NCBI RefSeq assembly: GCF_012849095.1
Contig: NZ_CP051680.1
Coordinates: 4,867,501-4,931,500, forward strand
From: Cohnella herbarum
GTDB lineage: Bacteria > Bacillota > Bacilli > Paenibacillales > Paenibacillaceae
DNA length: 64,000 nucleotides
Direction: 5' to 3'
Shown here: positions 8,558 through 17,214 of the stretch, piece by piece
Layout of the letters: every line of letters starts with the position of its first letter
How positions within the stretch are numbered: the stretch's first letter is position 1
Made by a program: the position numbers and the translations under genes
The notes under the pieces: generated by a model
Database searches by the model: none
What the model was told of the DNA's origin: nothing
The model's input: the letters and a program-made list of their open reading frames with translations, nothing else

Positions 8558-8645
8558 CAAACGAACGTTCATATGCAAACGAATGCGAACGCAAGCAAAC
8601 GCACTCAATTGTTGACAAATAAACGCAAACAACCGGACAATAAAG
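8558..8645. promoter_or_regulatory. Repeated CAAACG motifs ahead of the phosphatase gene
   Basis: The 137 nt between the DeoR gene and the phosphatase gene contain CAAACGAA at 8558 and 8576, CAAACG at 8596 and AAACGCAAAC at 8621. GACAATAAA follows at 8636, also present in the inverted repeat before the DeoR gene. A TTGACA lies at 8612-8617 but without a good -10 at normal spacing. Likely a DeoR binding region; exact site unresolved. Confidence 0.45.
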
Positions 8646-8685
8646 CTATACATTCGATGCTTTATTGCTCTGGAGGCATACACGC

Positions 8686-9510
8686 ATGCAATTAGATACG
8701 ATAGACGGCTTCATAATCGATTTGGACGGCACCGTTTACCGGGGAGCGACGGCCATCGAAGGCGCCCGGGATACGCTAGCGCTTATCCGGTCTCTCGGCA
8801 AGAGGGTCGTATTCCTTACCAACAGGGGAAACTATTCGAGGAAAATGTGCCAAGAAAAACTCAAAGCCATGGGAATTCAAGCAGCGGAAGAGGAAGTCAT
8901 TCTGACTTCGACCGTCACGGCCGCATACTTGCGGAATGCCGATCCGGACAGCAAATGCTGGCTGCTCGGCGACGAAGGTCTTCGTGAAGAAATGATCGAC
9001 CAAGGCATCCGCTTGGCTACGAAACCGGAAGAAGCGGATTGGCTGGTCATCACGCTGCACGAGAAGCTGACTTACGCGGAGCTCAATTCGGCCTTTCGCG
9101 CGGTACGCTCCGGCGCGAAGATCATCGCCACGAACGAGGACAAGACTTTCCCGGGAGACGACGGAGAATCCATCGACGTCGGCGGCTTGATCAGCGCGAT
9201 AACGAGCACGACGGGGCAAGAAGTGTCCGTCGTCATCGGCAAACCTTCCGCCTATATGTCGGATGCGGCGTTGCGGTCCTTAGGACTCCCTCCCGAGCGG
9301 TGTCTCGTGATCGGGGACAGCTTGAACTCGGATATCCGGCTTGGCAAACAAGCCGGCATTCGAACCGCCCTCGTACTCACCGGTTCGATCTCTCGCGCGG
9401 AAGCGGAAGCTTCCGAACTCCAGCCCGATTTTATTTGGGAATCGATTGCGGACTTGATCGCTTTATCGGCTTTATCGCCTTATTCAGGGAGGAATGAACA
9501 TGTCGTTTAA
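8686..9510 (+). CDS. HAD-IIA (NagD/AraL-type) sugar-phosphate phosphatase
   Basis: 274 aa. The start is the ATG with GGAGG 9 nt upstream; an upstream TTG is less likely. HAD motif I is DLDGT (Asp12 and Asp14), motif II VFLTNRG, and motif III/IV is the VIGKPSAYM plus GDSLNSDI region. The C2 cap identifies the NagD/AraL branch, cytoplasmic enzymes that dephosphorylate small phosphates. The next gene is an AraM/EgsA homologue that overlaps it by 11 nt. In Bacillus subtilis araL and araM are likewise adjacent, in the arabinose operon. Here the pair stands alone with a DeoR regulator. Substrate unknown. Confidence 0.85.
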   Translation: MQLDTIDGFIIDLDGTVYRGATAIEGARDTLALIRSLGKRVVFLTNRGNYSRKMCQEKLKAMGIQAAEEEVILTSTVTAAYLRNADPDSKCWLLGDEGLREEMIDQGIRLATKPEEADWLVITLHEKLTYAELNSAFRAVRSGAKIIATNEDKTFPGDDGESIDVGGLISAITSTTGQEVSVVIGKPSAYMSDAALRSLGLPPERCLVIGDSLNSDIRLGKQAGIRTALVLTGSISRAEAEASELQPDFIWESIADLIALSALSPYSGRNEHVV

Positions 9511-10600
9511 CGGGACGGTACGGATCGAATCGGACGCGCTCCAAGGCGTCGTACCTTATTTGAAAGAAAACGGGTATCGTCAAGTTTCCATCGTGGCGGA
9601 TGAGCGGACTTATGAAGTCGCGGGCAAGTCCCTCTACAGAGATGCCACTTCAGCCGGAATTCATGTTGTTGCCACTCTCATACAGCCCGATCGTCAAGGC
9701 GACGTGATCGCGGATGAAGCATCCTTGATTCAATTGATTCTCGATCTTCGCCAAGCAGCGGCCCAGGTCGTCATTGCCGTAGGTTCCGGAACTCTGCATG
9801 ATATTGCCCGTTTCTCCGCCTACGCGGTCGGCATTCCTTTCGTTTCCGTGCCAACCGCTCCTTCCGTGGACGGATTCAACTCCGTCGGCGCCCCCTTAAT
9901 CATTCGCGGCGAGAAGAAAACCATTCCCGCGATCGGACCTTCCGCGATTTTCGCGGATTTGGACATTCTAACGAAAGCCCCTAGCGACATGATCGCCGCA
10001 GGGTTTGGCGATATGCTCGGCAAATACACTTCGCTGTTCGACTGGAAGTTCGGCAGTCTCGTGGGCGGGGAGCCTTATTCCGAGGAAGTCGCCGACCGTA
10101 CGAAACGCGCCTTGCAGCAATGCGTCGACCATTGCGAAGAGATCGGCAGAAGAACCCCGCAAGGCGTCGAAATCTTGACGCGCGCCTTGATCGAATCCGG
10201 CTTCGCCATGCTGCAATTCGGGCAATCTCATTCCGCTTCCGGGTCGGAACATCATCTCTCCCATTACTGGGAGATGGAATTGCTGCGAACCGGAAGAAGG
10301 CAAATTCTTCACGGCGCCAAAGTAGGCATCGCTTGCGCGGTCATCTCGGATCTCTATCATAAGCTCGCCGCGGAGGAGTCGTCCTTGTTCCCGGAAGAAC
10401 ATCGCGATGCCATCATGGCTGAACTTCGGGCGATCCCTAGCGGCAACGCGCTTCGCGAACTGTTAACGAAGGTTGGCGGTCCGACTTCCCCCGAAGATCT
10501 GGGCATCGATCAAGAGCTGCTTCAGCGGAGCTTGCGGGAAGCGCATCATATTCGACCGAACCGCTACACCTTGCTTAGAGTTTATAACGAACGGCAATAA
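9500..10600 (+). CDS. egsA: sn-glycerol-1-phosphate dehydrogenase (AraM/EgsA family)
   Basis: 366 aa. AGGGAGG lies 7 nt before this ATG; the ATG at 9494 would be only 1 nt from it. The family signature is complete: GSGTLHDIARF (NAD loop, from about 95), SVPTAPSVDGF, AGFGDMLGK with metal ligand Asp171, SGSEHH with His251, and LHGAKVG with His271. The enzyme reduces dihydroxyacetone phosphate to sn-glycerol-1-phosphate, the archaeal lipid stereoisomer. In Bacillus this feeds PcrB-made prenylglyceryl compounds. The preceding phosphatase might act on the product or on toxic by-products. Function call strong; physiological role inferred. Confidence 0.9.
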   Translation: MSFNGTVRIESDALQGVVPYLKENGYRQVSIVADERTYEVAGKSLYRDATSAGIHVVATLIQPDRQGDVIADEASLIQLILDLRQAAAQVVIAVGSGTLHDIARFSAYAVGIPFVSVPTAPSVDGFNSVGAPLIIRGEKKTIPAIGPSAIFADLDILTKAPSDMIAAGFGDMLGKYTSLFDWKFGSLVGGEPYSEEVADRTKRALQQCVDHCEEIGRRTPQGVEILTRALIESGFAMLQFGQSHSASGSEHHLSHYWEMELLRTGRRQILHGAKVGIACAVISDLYHKLAAEESSLFPEEHRDAIMAELRAIPSGNALRELLTKVGGPTSPEDLGIDQELLQRSLREAHHIRPNRYTLLRVYNERQ

Positions 10601-10631
10601 CCCCCTTGATCCTGGAGGCGACATATCGAGT

Positions 10632-10663
10632 AGGCCCATGCGCAATGCGCATGGGCCTTTCAT
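10632..10663 (+). terminator. Rho-independent terminator after egsA
   Basis: A 12-pair stem AGGCCCATGCGC/GCGCATGGGCCT with an AAT loop, followed by TTTCATTTTG. It ends the DeoR-phosphatase-egsA unit. Confidence 0.8.
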
Positions 10664-10754
10664 TTTGATTTTCAAAAAAACTTAGTGAATATCATTTTAT
10701 ACCATGTTAGCATTCCAAATGTATTCAACTCTAATAAAGAAAGGAAATAAAAAC

Positions 10755-11210
10755 ATGAATATCAATATCGAAACTCTGCCCGATTATCGCATTGCCTACG
10801 TGCGACAAGTCGGCCCTTATGGTCTTGCCAATGCTCAAGCCATGGAAAAGTTAAAACAGTGGGCAAAAGGAAAAAATTTGCTTAACGAATCGGCGATCCT
10901 GCTCGGAATTCCTCAAGACAACCCGGAAACAACGCTTCCGGAAAACTGCAGATACGATGCATGTATCGTCATTTCAAACGAATATCGATTGGATGATTCC
11001 TTTCGCGAAAGCGAGCTTGCCGGCGGAAAGTATGCGGTATGCCAAATCAAACATACAGCGGAAGACGTTCAAAAAGCATGGAACGAAATATTGCCATACT
11101 TGCAACGCAGCGGATACCAAATGGATAACAAACCGATCTTAGAACGCTATACGGGTAAAATGATTAGCAACGACTTATGCGAACTATGCGTTCCTATTAA
11201 ACCTGTGTAG
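10755..11210 (+). CDS. GyrI-like small-molecule-binding domain protein
   Basis: 151 aa from the ATG preceded by AAAGGAAAT. The longer frame adds 17 unconserved residues. The opening pattern (MNINIETLPDYRIAYVRQVG-like), CRYDACIVIS and GGKYAVCQIKH match the GyrI/SbmC-like effector domain used alone or fused to AraC regulators. There is no DNA-binding domain here. Stand-alone members are linked to gyrase protection or to small-molecule hydrolysis or binding. Function remains open. A toxin-antitoxin-like remnant starts right behind it. Confidence 0.75.
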   Translation: MNINIETLPDYRIAYVRQVGPYGLANAQAMEKLKQWAKGKNLLNESAILLGIPQDNPETTLPENCRYDACIVISNEYRLDDSFRESELAGGKYAVCQIKHTAEDVQKAWNEILPYLQRSGYQMDNKPILERYTGKMISNDLCELCVPIKPV

Positions 11211-11302
11211 AAGTAAAAGACGCAATCCTCATCATGATCGGATTCTCAACATTTATTATTGCTCTTTTATCTTACATCGCAAACAACTACAAGAGAAAGT
11301 AA
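11207..11302 (+). pseudogene. Holin-like (Hol-Tox) type I toxin peptide, probably degenerate
   Basis: The frame reads VEVKDAILIMIGFSTF, then IIALLSYIANNYKRK and stop. This is very close to the small hydrophobic Hol-Tox/TxpA-type toxins, which have a D-A-L-x-L-M-I-x-F-G-x-F-I pattern, one membrane helix and a Lys/Arg tail. The position normally holding the start reads GTA, and no Shine-Dalgarno is visible because the segment abuts the GyrI stop. An in-frame ATG at 11234 would give only 22 aa. I read it as a decayed toxin or one with unusual initiation. The following hairpins and an antisense promoter support the type I toxin-antitoxin reading. Confidence 0.5.
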
Positions 11303-11341
11303 AAACCCACCCCAAGGTTTACCGCCACAGGTGGGTTTTTG
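11303..11341. terminator. Bidirectional hairpin after the toxin-like frame
   Basis: AAAAACCCACC pairs with GGTGGGTTTTT around a loop of about 16 nt. Each strand ends in a run of T, so it can stop the toxin-side transcript and also an antisense RNA coming from the right. Confidence 0.7.
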
Positions 11342-11419
11342 TGCCATTCATTAACTTGAAGGGGACATCCCATCCAAGCCAATTGTATAGGCCGAGTGTT
11401 AACCGCACTCGGTTTTTCT
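11304..11419 (-). ncRNA. Candidate antisense antitoxin RNA of the Hol-Tox locus
   Basis: A minus-strand promoter is visible: -35 TTGTCT at 11450-11455 and -10 TAAGAT at 11426-11431 with a preceding TG, 18 nt apart. Transcription would start near 11419, run through the hairpin at 11392-11412 and stop at the bidirectional hairpin next to the toxin-like frame. That gives about 115 nt complementary to the 3' end of the toxin message, as in RatA- or SR4-type antitoxins. No direct proof; the ends are estimates. Confidence 0.4.
11392..11417 (+). terminator. Rho-independent terminator, distal end of the toxin-like message
   Basis: Stem CCGAGTG/CACTCGG with a seven-base loop followed by TTTTTC. It lies about 90 nt after the toxin-like stop codon. 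Confidence 0.7.
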
Positions 11420-11510
11420 ATTGCTATCTTAACATATGCACTCCGTGTAAGACAATAACTTGATTCAGCTCGTAATATAGCTTAGAAAACAACCCTTGAT
11501 GAACCCTAGA

Positions 11511-12389
11511 TTACATAGCCTGCAAGCGACGAATGCGCTCTTCCAGATCCGGGTGAGTCGAGAACAGCGCGCTGCGTTTCTTGCCGCTGATCTGCAAAGT
11601 CGAGATCGAGGTTTGCTGGCTGTCTCTCATTCTGTCCTGATAGGCTTGCAACCCGCGCAACGCGTGGATCATTTTATCCTTACCGGCCAGATGGGCTCCG
11701 CCTGCATCCGCGTGGAACTCGCGGTACCTGGAGAACGCAAGGACGACCATGCTCCCGAGAATCGAGAAAACGATTTGAAACACGATAACGGCGATAATAT
11801 GAACGATAGGAGCGATTTCTTCCTTCACGAAACGGGATACCGCCCAAGCGGCCAGACGCGACAGGAACACGACGAACGTGTTCACGACGCCTTGGAGCAG
11901 CGTCATCGTGACCATGTCTCCGTTGGCGATATGGGCAACCTCATGGCCGATAATCGCCTCGACCGCCGCCTCGTCCAGCTCATCCAACAGCCCGGTGGAT
12001 ACGGCAACGAGCGAACGTTTCTTCGAAGGACCCGTCGCGAACGCGTTCACTTCGTGCGATTCGTAGATCCCGACTTCGGGCATATGAGTTAGACCCGCCG
12101 CACGGGAAAGCCTATGCACCATCTCTACGATTTGCCGTTCTCCATGAGAGAGATTTGCTTCCGGTTTAAGAACTTGGACTCTCATCATCCATTTGGCCAT
12201 CATGCGGGACATCGCAAGCGAGATAAAAGCTCCAGTAAATCCGACGATTACGCTAAAGATCAGCAACGACATCATATCGACTCCGCCGGATTCGTTCAAA
12301 TACGAGCCTACGCCGAATACGGAAAGAATAATGCCGATCGTCACCATGACCAATAAGTTGGTTAAGATAAACAACAATATACGTTTCAT
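11511..12389 (-). CDS. htpX: Membrane zinc metalloprotease HtpX (M48B)
   Basis: 292 aa. Two N-terminal membrane helices (about 4-25 and 41-60) precede the zinc motif HEVAH (149-153). Two more hydrophobic segments (about 163-180 and 194-216) and the third ligand region REFHAD follow. The order is exactly that of HtpX, which cleaves misfolded membrane proteins at the cytoplasmic face under envelope stress. It is transcribed alone, with AGGAGG before the ATG. I see no obvious CIRCE or CtsR box upstream. Family call is firm. Confidence 0.93.
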   Translation of the reverse strand: MKRILLFILTNLLVMVTIGIILSVFGVGSYLNESGGVDMMSLLIFSVIVGFTGAFISLAMSRMMAKWMMRVQVLKPEANLSHGERQIVEMVHRLSRAAGLTHMPEVGIYESHEVNAFATGPSKKRSLVAVSTGLLDELDEAAVEAIIGHEVAHIANGDMVTMTLLQGVVNTFVVFLSRLAAWAVSRFVKEEIAPIVHIIAVIVFQIVFSILGSMVVLAFSRYREFHADAGGAHLAGKDKMIHALRGLQAYQDRMRDSQQTSISTLQISGKKRSALFSTHPDLEERIRRLQAM

Positions 12390-12557
12390 AGTTTCCTCCT
12401 AAGGATGGATAGAGTAAACTTCCTTGTCCTGCCACATTACATTCTATTTTAACTTGGTCCTTATTTAGAATCTACGTGGGAGACCCTCTATCCGTTTCAA
12501 GAAGTTAATGGTTATAAGACGCAGGCAACGAACAATTTCTTCGAACCGCCCCGCATC

Positions 12558-13013
12558 TTACAGCCTGTTGAAGCCCTCTTCCCTTAGATACTCCCTGGCT
12601 TCTTCGTACGTCTCGAACGCCATTTCGAGATTCAGCCCCGAGAAGATGTGCCACATGTCATCCTCGAACTTCAACACAAGCAAATTCCGGTCCGAATCGA
12701 ACCATTTTTCCTCTTGTCCTTCTTCCCAAGAATCATCGCCGGTTAACGATTGGATGGACTCTTCCACGAGAGCGCGAAGTTGTTCCTCGGTATATTCCCT
12801 AATATTGACGAAGCCTTTCTCGTCCGTCTCGACCCCATCGATCTCTCCCGCGAAAATATATCCGTTCCCGTTAGGGTGAAAGTGGAAGCCGACGTTCTTC
12901 TTCTCGATAACGCTGCGCTCATAATGGAAATTCACGCGGCCAAGGGATACGTCCCTGCGCTCTAATTGGGGAAACGACTGCATGATCGCTAACTTTTCTT
13001 GAAAACTTAACAT
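12558..13013 (-). CDS. Hypothetical acidic soluble protein
   Basis: 151 aa, not recognised. It has no signal peptide or membrane segment, is rich in Glu/Asp and aromatic residues, and appears mixed alpha/beta. It starts with a helix MLSFQEKLAIMQSFPQL and ends with a helical YEEAREYLREEGFN. The middle has a possible beta-sheet with Tyr/Phe/His (NFHYERS, VGFHFHPNGNGYIFAGE). The coding pattern is normal for the genome. It is isolated between htpX and a repeat-bearing gap, so context gives no function. Confidence 0.6.
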   Translation of the reverse strand: MLSFQEKLAIMQSFPQLERRDVSLGRVNFHYERSVIEKKNVGFHFHPNGNGYIFAGEIDGVETDEKGFVNIREYTEEQLRALVEESIQSLTGDDSWEEGQEEKWFDSDRNLLVLKFEDDMWHIFSGLNLEMAFETYEEAREYLREEGFNRL

Positions 13014-13147
13014 AGTTTCATCCGCCTCACGGTTTAGTGTTGCTTGTGATTATAACATAAATGGACTTTCCATGAAGGCCCGCGGCCTTCCTTACTCCCA
13101 GGGATAGCTTAATAAATCGCGCGGAATTTCACTAGACCAGGCTTCCA

Positions 13148-13345
13148 CTTAACGGAACCAGCAGCCTTTATTTTGCTCAAAAAGCTACTTTTCAAAATCT
13201 AACGGAAGCGTGCGCTCTTATTTGGTTGTTTTCCAGTGAAAGCATGCCATTTGGCATAAATAGAGGCGTCTAGCTCCGTTAGATTTTTAAAACACTTGTT
13301 TTCGACTAAATAGCGGCTGTGGTAGCCGTAAGAAAATATCTTCGA
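13148..13345. repeat. Dispersed intergenic repeat, TCCGTTAG family, copy 1
   Basis: This gap of 372 nt has no gene. It holds a sequence that recurs at 32052-32270 and in part at 32361-32470. Shared elements in order are TAACGGAAC, CCTTTATTTTGCT, TTCAAAATCTAACGGAAG, a GCTCTTATTT tract, CCAGTGAAA, TAGCTCCGTTAGA and AAATAGCGGC. CTAACGGA (13199-13206) and TCCGTTAG (13275-13282) form inverted ends. The copies differ at many positions, so it is an old family. Confidence 0.75.
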
Positions 13346-13385
13346 CGAACTGTAGGCGATCATCTGTTCAACAGGAGCCCGCCGA

Positions 13386-14036
13386 TCAGATCTCCTTGTT
13401 AGCGGACGGCGTTGGCGGTTGTTGCCTGGAGTCGCGCGTGAACCTCGCTTCGATCTTCTTGCTGATCCAGAGCGACGCGCCTACGAACAGAACGACGTAA
13501 ACGAGCTCGGCCGGACGTTCGATGAACCGCCCGAAATCATGTCCGATGATCGATACCGACATCACCATAATGGCTTTGCCGAACATGATCGCGATAATGA
13601 ACGAGCGTACCCTCATCTGCGCGACCGCCGCCGCCATATTAATAACGACGAAAGGCCCCACCGGGAAAATACTAAGCAGGAACACATAACTGAAAGCGTT
13701 GCGTCGCACCCAAATCAAGCTTTTCTGCACCTTAGGCTTTTGCGCCCAGCGCACGAAGTACGGTTGCCCGGCAATTCTTCGCACGACCAGGAACGTAACG
13801 AGACAGCCGCTCACGATGCCTAACCAAGAGTACAGGAATCCTAACCATAAACCGTACACCGCCGCATTCACTCCGACGATCAGAATCGTGGGCAATGGCG
13901 GAATAAACGACTTCATGAACGTCAGCGCAATTCCGGGAAACGGCCCGAAATCGCGGTATTGTTCCAATAAACTTTTCAAATTATCCTCTGTCACGTTGGA
14001 CAGAATGTCCGCTATACTCATATTCTTCGCATGCAC
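13386..14036 (-). CDS. TVP38/TMEM64-family membrane protein
   Basis: 216 aa with about five hydrophobic segments. The family (SNARE-associated/DedA-like) signature covers the FPGIALTFMKSFIPPLPTILIVGVNA region, a G-rich second helix with FLYSWLGIVSG, and the FPVGPFVVINMAAA segment. Such proteins are polytopic inner-membrane proteins thought to act in lipid scrambling or transport. The C-tail is basic and polar. An internal ATG five codons in is a possible alternative start, and neither has an ideal ribosome site. Single gene. Confidence 0.82.
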   Translation of the reverse strand: MHAKNMSIADILSNVTEDNLKSLLEQYRDFGPFPGIALTFMKSFIPPLPTILIVGVNAAVYGLWLGFLYSWLGIVSGCLVTFLVVRRIAGQPYFVRWAQKPKVQKSLIWVRRNAFSYVFLLSIFPVGPFVVINMAAAVAQMRVRSFIIAIMFGKAIMVMSVSIIGHDFGRFIERPAELVYVVLFVGASLWISKKIEARFTRDSRQQPPTPSANKEI

Positions 14037-14146
14037 CTATTCCCGCTGGTCTTATATGTACATCATTATAGCATTTGTTTGCACCCGGTTCTCGCATACG
14101 CCGAAACGACTCGTCGAAAATATCCCATTCCCGAATCCCCTCCAAG

Positions 14147-14189
14147 CAAAAAAGCTATCCAATCGATCTTTCTAGATCGATTGGATAGC
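14147..14189 (-). terminator. Rho-independent terminator of the ltaS-like gene
   Basis: A 15-pair stem (GCTATCCAATCGATC/GATCGATTGGATAGC) with loop TTTCTA. On the minus strand it is followed by TTTTTTGC, about 30 nt after the stop codon. Confidence 0.85.
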
Positions 14190-14218
14190 CCCAGCACACC
14201 TTCTATCGCGAAGAAACC

Positions 14219-16081
14219 TCACTCTTCTTGCTCCCTATCGGGAAGCTGCTTGACGTAGCTGTCGGATAAGTTCAGCAGCTCGAGAGCCTGTTCGTACTGC
14301 TCTTTCGTTGCTCCGCCCCCATGCTCGTCGAGAGGGTCGAGCGGATAGTTCGTTCCGTCCTCGTACGCGATTCCGGGAACGAACACTTCGGAATTCGTAA
14401 TGATGGAGCCGGAAGGCAAGAAGTGCCTCATCGGCAGTACGTTCTCGCCCTGATTCAATAAATCCTGTCCGAAGTGGATTTGGTCGGCGATCGAAATCCC
14501 GGTTAAGTTCGCTACCGTCGGCAGAATGTCGATCTGGCCGCCGGTTTGCTCGATCACCGCAGGGAAAGTCACTCCCGGTGCATGCATGACGAGCGGAATA
14601 TTGAACATATCGGCATATCCGTAATCATGGCCGAGAAGATCCTTCATTAGTTCCAACTCTTTGTTATCCAACGAATAGACCGGAAGGCCTTGATGATCCC
14701 CGTACAACAAGACGATACTATCGTCCCATATTCCGCTTCGCTTCAGATCATCGATGAACGTTCCAAGAGCCTTATCGGAATAATTCTGGGATTGGATATA
14801 CCGGCCGATTAACGTATCGTCCAACTTCTCCGGGAGCTCCAAGGTAACTTTAGACTCCGGAATGTTATACGGATGATGCGAGCTCATGCTTATGATCTGG
14901 GCATAGAAAGGACGGCCGCTCTCGTTCATTTTCTCCAGCTCGCCGATCGTCTTCGCGTAAAGCACTTCATCCGAAGCGCCGAAAGCGACATGATCGCCGT
15001 CGCCGAAGAAACTCTTGTCATAGTAACGATCAAATCCGATCGCATCGTAAAGTTCTCTGCGGTTCCAGAAATCTACCTCGTTCGTATGGAAGGTTGCGCT
15101 CGTATAGCCCGCTTCTCCTAGCAGCTTCGGCAAGCTCGGAAGAATCTTTTTCACGTTGTCCTTCGTGGCCGCTTCATGCTTCGGTACGTAAAGAGACGTG
15201 TTCACCAAGTATTCGGCATCCGACGTCGTCCCTTGCCCAACCATCGTGTAGAAGTTGTTATAGTGGAAGTTTTCCTTGGCTAGCTTATTCATATTCGGAG
15301 TGACTTCGACTCCGTCGACCTCAAGCCCGATCAGAAAGTTCTGGAATGATTCCATCTGAATAATAATGACGTTCTTGCCCTTATCTGCTCCGAAAAACTC
15401 CGCGTTCGCAGACGGTTCGATGCCTTTGATTTCATTGATGGCAGGCTGAGTAATATCTTCCATCTCCACCATTTCCGCGTCTTCCGTACTGTCCGCGAAT
15501 ATGGTGAACACCTCGTAATTCAAGATTCCCATCTCTTCGGCTTGTTTGTTCTCGTTCATGCTGGCCCGATTCGGCCAGATGCTGAAGAAACACAAAGCTA
15601 CCGAAACCGCGAACAACACGGACAAGGCTGTTCTGCTGATCGGCCTCAGGCTTAACTGTATCCGCTTGGATTTCTTGCTTAACCATAACGGGATAGCAAT
15701 CAGGACGATAACATCCACAAAAATAAGCAAGTAATAAGGATCCATAAGCGAATACGTGCTATTTCCGACCTTGGTCACTTTATCCGCTTGACTCAGCGCA
15801 TGGTACGTAACGATAATCCCGTAATATTTGTAATACATAAGAACCGTGAAATAAAGTAACGTGAATAGTAAGTTAGCAATCGTATAATAGAGTAGTTTCC
15901 TCTTGGTTGCGAACCATTCGATTAGGCAGAAGACAAGCCAGAAAAACGGAACCTCCGTTAACATCGTCTCCCATGACGGACCGTCTTCGAATACGACAAA
16001 CCAAGCCAAAGAGCATTTGAACAACAGCAGCAAGGTAAACAGCAGGAAGCGCCGATTTCCCAGCTTAATCAATAACCCCAT
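14219..16081 (-). CDS. Lipoteichoic acid synthase family protein (LtaS-like)
   Basis: 620 aa. Five hydrophobic segments occupy the first 170 residues and an extracellular sulfatase-fold domain follows. Catalytic residues match LtaS: metal ligand Glu244 in IQMESFQ, nucleophile Thr286 in VGQGTTSDAE, then a FHTNEVDFWNR region, SSHHPY and LLYGDHQG. LtaS enzymes polymerise glycerol phosphate from phosphatidylglycerol onto a glycolipid anchor. Some paralogues are primases or stress versions, and which one this is cannot be told. A single gene with its own terminator, divergent from a MarR gene. Confidence 0.88.
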   Translation of the reverse strand: MGLLIKLGNRRFLLFTLLLLFKCSLAWFVVFEDGPSWETMLTEVPFFWLVFCLIEWFATKRKLLYYTIANLLFTLLYFTVLMYYKYYGIIVTYHALSQADKVTKVGNSTYSLMDPYYLLIFVDVIVLIAIPLWLSKKSKRIQLSLRPISRTALSVLFAVSVALCFFSIWPNRASMNENKQAEEMGILNYEVFTIFADSTEDAEMVEMEDITQPAINEIKGIEPSANAEFFGADKGKNVIIIQMESFQNFLIGLEVDGVEVTPNMNKLAKENFHYNNFYTMVGQGTTSDAEYLVNTSLYVPKHEAATKDNVKKILPSLPKLLGEAGYTSATFHTNEVDFWNRRELYDAIGFDRYYDKSFFGDGDHVAFGASDEVLYAKTIGELEKMNESGRPFYAQIISMSSHHPYNIPESKVTLELPEKLDDTLIGRYIQSQNYSDKALGTFIDDLKRSGIWDDSIVLLYGDHQGLPVYSLDNKELELMKDLLGHDYGYADMFNIPLVMHAPGVTFPAVIEQTGGQIDILPTVANLTGISIADQIHFGQDLLNQGENVLPMRHFLPSGSIITNSEVFVPGIAYEDGTNYPLDPLDEHGGGATKEQYEQALELLNLSDSYVKQLPDREQEE

Positions 16082-16316
16082 TTCGCTCCATCCCTTTCCA
16101 TCTCTCTCTACTCTATAATCTACTAAAAAGATATGCCGAAGTTTCTAAAGATTTTCTTAAAATCAGCAAAAATCCGCGTTTTACTCGCGGAAAAATGAAA
16201 TGATCTCTCGTCATTCGCTTATTAGTTATATAATTATAACAATTATAAGTCAATAGCTATTATTGAATTGACCATGTTATACTTACCTCATATCAGACCT
16301 GACAAAGGGTGAACGC

Positions 16317-16766
16317 ATGAGAACGGAATTGCTCGATTCGGTATCCGAAAGCTTTGTAACGGCTGTTCCATTGATAAAGAAAAATCTGCTCCGCTCCTTC
16401 TCCATCGATCATATCCCTTTTCAATTGTCCCGATCGAACTTGGAGGCGTTGTTTTCATTAAATGAATTACGAAGCGCAAGCGTGTCCCAGCTATGTAATC
16501 ATTTAGGGATTTCTCCCCCCAATATGACTCCGTTGATCGATAAGCTCGTGATTAACGGCTTGGCGAATCGGACAACGAGCACGGAAGACCGCAGGGTCGT
16601 TCAGATCGAGATCACGGAGGACGGCGAACAATTGTGTATCGATTTGCAGCGGAGACTCGCGGAACAAATCAGAAGCAAACTCGATTCCCTGAGCGACGAG
16701 GATTTAATCGAATTACGACAATGTATGCGGAGTTTACGAAATATTGCCTCGAAAATAATAGGGTAG
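16317..16766 (+). CDS. MarR-family transcriptional regulator
   Basis: 149 aa. The winged helix is clear: SVSQLCNHLGISPPNMTPLIDKLV as recognition helices and the wing TSTEDRRVVQIEIT with the conserved DRR. N- and C-terminal helices would form the dimer. It lies alone between the divergent ltaS-like gene and a convergent spore-protein gene, so its targets are unknown. An AT-rich promoter region lies between it and the ltaS-like gene. Confidence 0.87.
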   Translation: MRTELLDSVSESFVTAVPLIKKNLLRSFSIDHIPFQLSRSNLEALFSLNELRSASVSQLCNHLGISPPNMTPLIDKLVINGLANRTTSTEDRRVVQIEITEDGEQLCIDLQRRLAEQIRSKLDSLSDEDLIELRQCMRSLRNIASKIIG

Positions 16767-16785
16767 CTACCGTAGCGAATATAAA

Positions 16786-16823
16786 GAAGCGAAGAACCTT
16801 CGGTAAACCAGGCTCTTCGCTTC
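16786..16823. terminator. Bidirectional terminator between MarR and SASP genes
   Basis: Imperfect 13-pair stem GAAGCGAAGAACC/GGCTCTTCGCTTC between two convergent genes. It has no long T run on either side, so its strength is uncertain. Confidence 0.55.
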
Positions 16824-16827
16824 TCTG

Positions 16828-17103
16828 TTATTCTCTTCTGGATAACTTCTCCTGGGCAAGCCGAATCATCTCCCGCACCATCGCGCCCCCGATCGCTCCG
16901 CCCACTTGACCGGCTTCTTCGGTCGTCAGTTGTCCGTTACCGCCCCGCTGTAACGGTACTCCGAGTTCCTCCGCCACCTCATACTTGACGTCGTCGGGCC
17001 TTGCCGGATCGACCGAATAGCCTTCCTTGGTCATGACCTCCGCCTTGAAGGCGGTCACCCCCGCTTCAGCGCCGGGTACCGCCAGTTTCCTTCTTCTCGC
17101 CAT
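16828..17103 (-). CDS. Alpha/beta-type small acid-soluble spore protein
   Basis: 91 aa. Two conserved blocks of this family are present: KYEVAEELGVPLQRGGNG, which contains the germination-protease cleavage region, and LTTEEAGQVGGAIGG followed by MVREMIRLAQ. Such proteins coat spore DNA and are degraded on germination. The N-terminal 35 residues (MARRRKLAVPGAEAG...) are longer and more basic than in many SASPs. GGAAAGG precedes the start. The gene is good evidence that the organism forms endospores. Confidence 0.9.
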   Translation of the reverse strand: MARRRKLAVPGAEAGVTAFKAEVMTKEGYSVDPARPDDVKYEVAEELGVPLQRGGNGQLTTEEAGQVGGAIGGAMVREMIRLAQEKLSRRE

Positions 17104-17214
17104 AGCCTTTCCTCCTCTTCCGTAAGAAGCTTTCGCGATTAAATCTTCTCGCTTCGACCCTAATCTACCCGGAAAATGACGAAATATTCGGCGATGATTT
17201 TCGCATCCAGCACC

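Noticed and set aside
13014..13385. Possible CRISPR or small gene in the gap
   Set aside because: No regular spacing of repeats and no gene-like frame; the content matches the dispersed repeat family.
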